Positions 63,707 to 64,000 of a stretch of 64,000 nucleotides of DNA are shown piece by piece; the stretch's first letter is position 1; each line of letters begins with the position of its first letter. Where the stretch lies: assembly GCA_963989245.1 (NCBI GenBank), contig OZ022346.1, positions 579,701 through 643,700 on the forward strand, in the 5' to 3' direction. The notes under the pieces were generated by a model, which was given only the letters and a program-made list of their open reading frames with translations, searched no databases and had not been told where the DNA came from. A program made the translations under genes and the position numbers. The stretch is from Nansenia antarctica (Eukaryota > Chordata > Actinopteri > Argentiniformes > Microstomatidae).

Positions 63707-64000
63707 AGATGTGGGCTTGTGACATTCCGTCAATGTGACCTTCATCTTTCGTGACAAACCTGCGTGTCTGTTTGTTTGCCTCTGAGTTTTTTTTTAAAGA
63801 TAGTTTAATGAAATTAATGTAAACAGTATTCTACACTGTACTAATAACAACAATGTGATTTACTCTTCCATACAACCATCTGTCATGTGACCCCTGAAAA
63901 AAAGAGACAGAACTCCATGTATTACACTGACCCGTCCTCCTTCTTGCTTCAGCTAGTAGTCAGCGACTATGACCCTGATGAATTGACGCCTGCACCGATA
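63707..64000. other. no recognisable feature
   Basis: AT-rich sequence to the end of the window without coding or repeat signals. Confidence 0.4.

Overview
The window is vertebrate, almost certainly teleost, genomic DNA that is heavily repeat-derived. The evidence is L2/Rex-type LINEs with typical fish 3' tails, hAT and PIF/Harbinger elements with terminal inverted repeats (TIRs) and target-site duplications (TSDs), a tRNA-headed SINE, long (CA)n tracts, and gene fragments of clearly vertebrate type (WAPL, vasa/DDX4, VDAC2, SLC6 transporter, HP1 chromodomain, ING PHD finger). There is no bacterial operon structure, no CRISPR array and no convincing intact single-copy host gene with introns.

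Layout. 1-12.9 kb: LINE pieces broken by minisatellites (including one built from the LINE reverse-transcriptase active site), a BED-finger hAT remnant, a 2.6-kb 16-bp satellite with higher-order structure, and a Harbinger-type element with CAG TSD. 13-16.4 kb: an L2-clade LINE and a 3' piece of a second LINE family. 16.4-20 kb: an acidic unknown reading frame split by a Harbinger element (CTG TSD), followed by a 1.1-kb 23-bp minisatellite. 20.1-29.3 kb: a nested tower bounded by matching inverted termini. It holds an SLC6-type transporter retro-pseudogene interrupted by a hAT element (itself carrying a Ty3 integrase piece), by a TIR element with 6-bp TSD that hosts a nearly full LINE, and by a small MITE-like element. 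29.5-30.6 kb: an open VDAC2/LINE chimera. 31.4-42.5 kb: LTR-like promoter segments with amplified palindromic repeats, satellites, a SINE split by a hAT element, and Ty3 and L1 fragments. 44-54 kb: exon-like gene pieces, a tandem array of four 1.48-1.72 kb units built from HP1 chromodomain, ING-type PHD and other pieces, a PNMA/gag piece and a broken vasa retrocopy. 54.4 kb: a miniature LTR retroelement with a tRNA-like promoter inside its LTR. 55.3-60.6 kb: an intronless 2.8-kb WAPL reading frame between two ~0.8 kb direct repeats. 60.6-64 kb: a Ty3 gag fragment and scattered copies of the pieces seen at 46-47 kb.

Nothing here forms a pathway in the usual sense. The region looks like fast-evolving, heterochromatin- or sex/B-chromosome-like DNA that accumulates retrocopies, tandem amplification and transposon nesting. 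The pieces most likely to matter biologically are the WAPL copy (the cohesin-release factor, with C-terminal domain and two FGF motifs intact), the VDAC2 chimera, the HP1/ING array and the tRNA-promoter miniature LTR element. Gene identities rest on recognition of conserved motifs by eye; no database search was possible.
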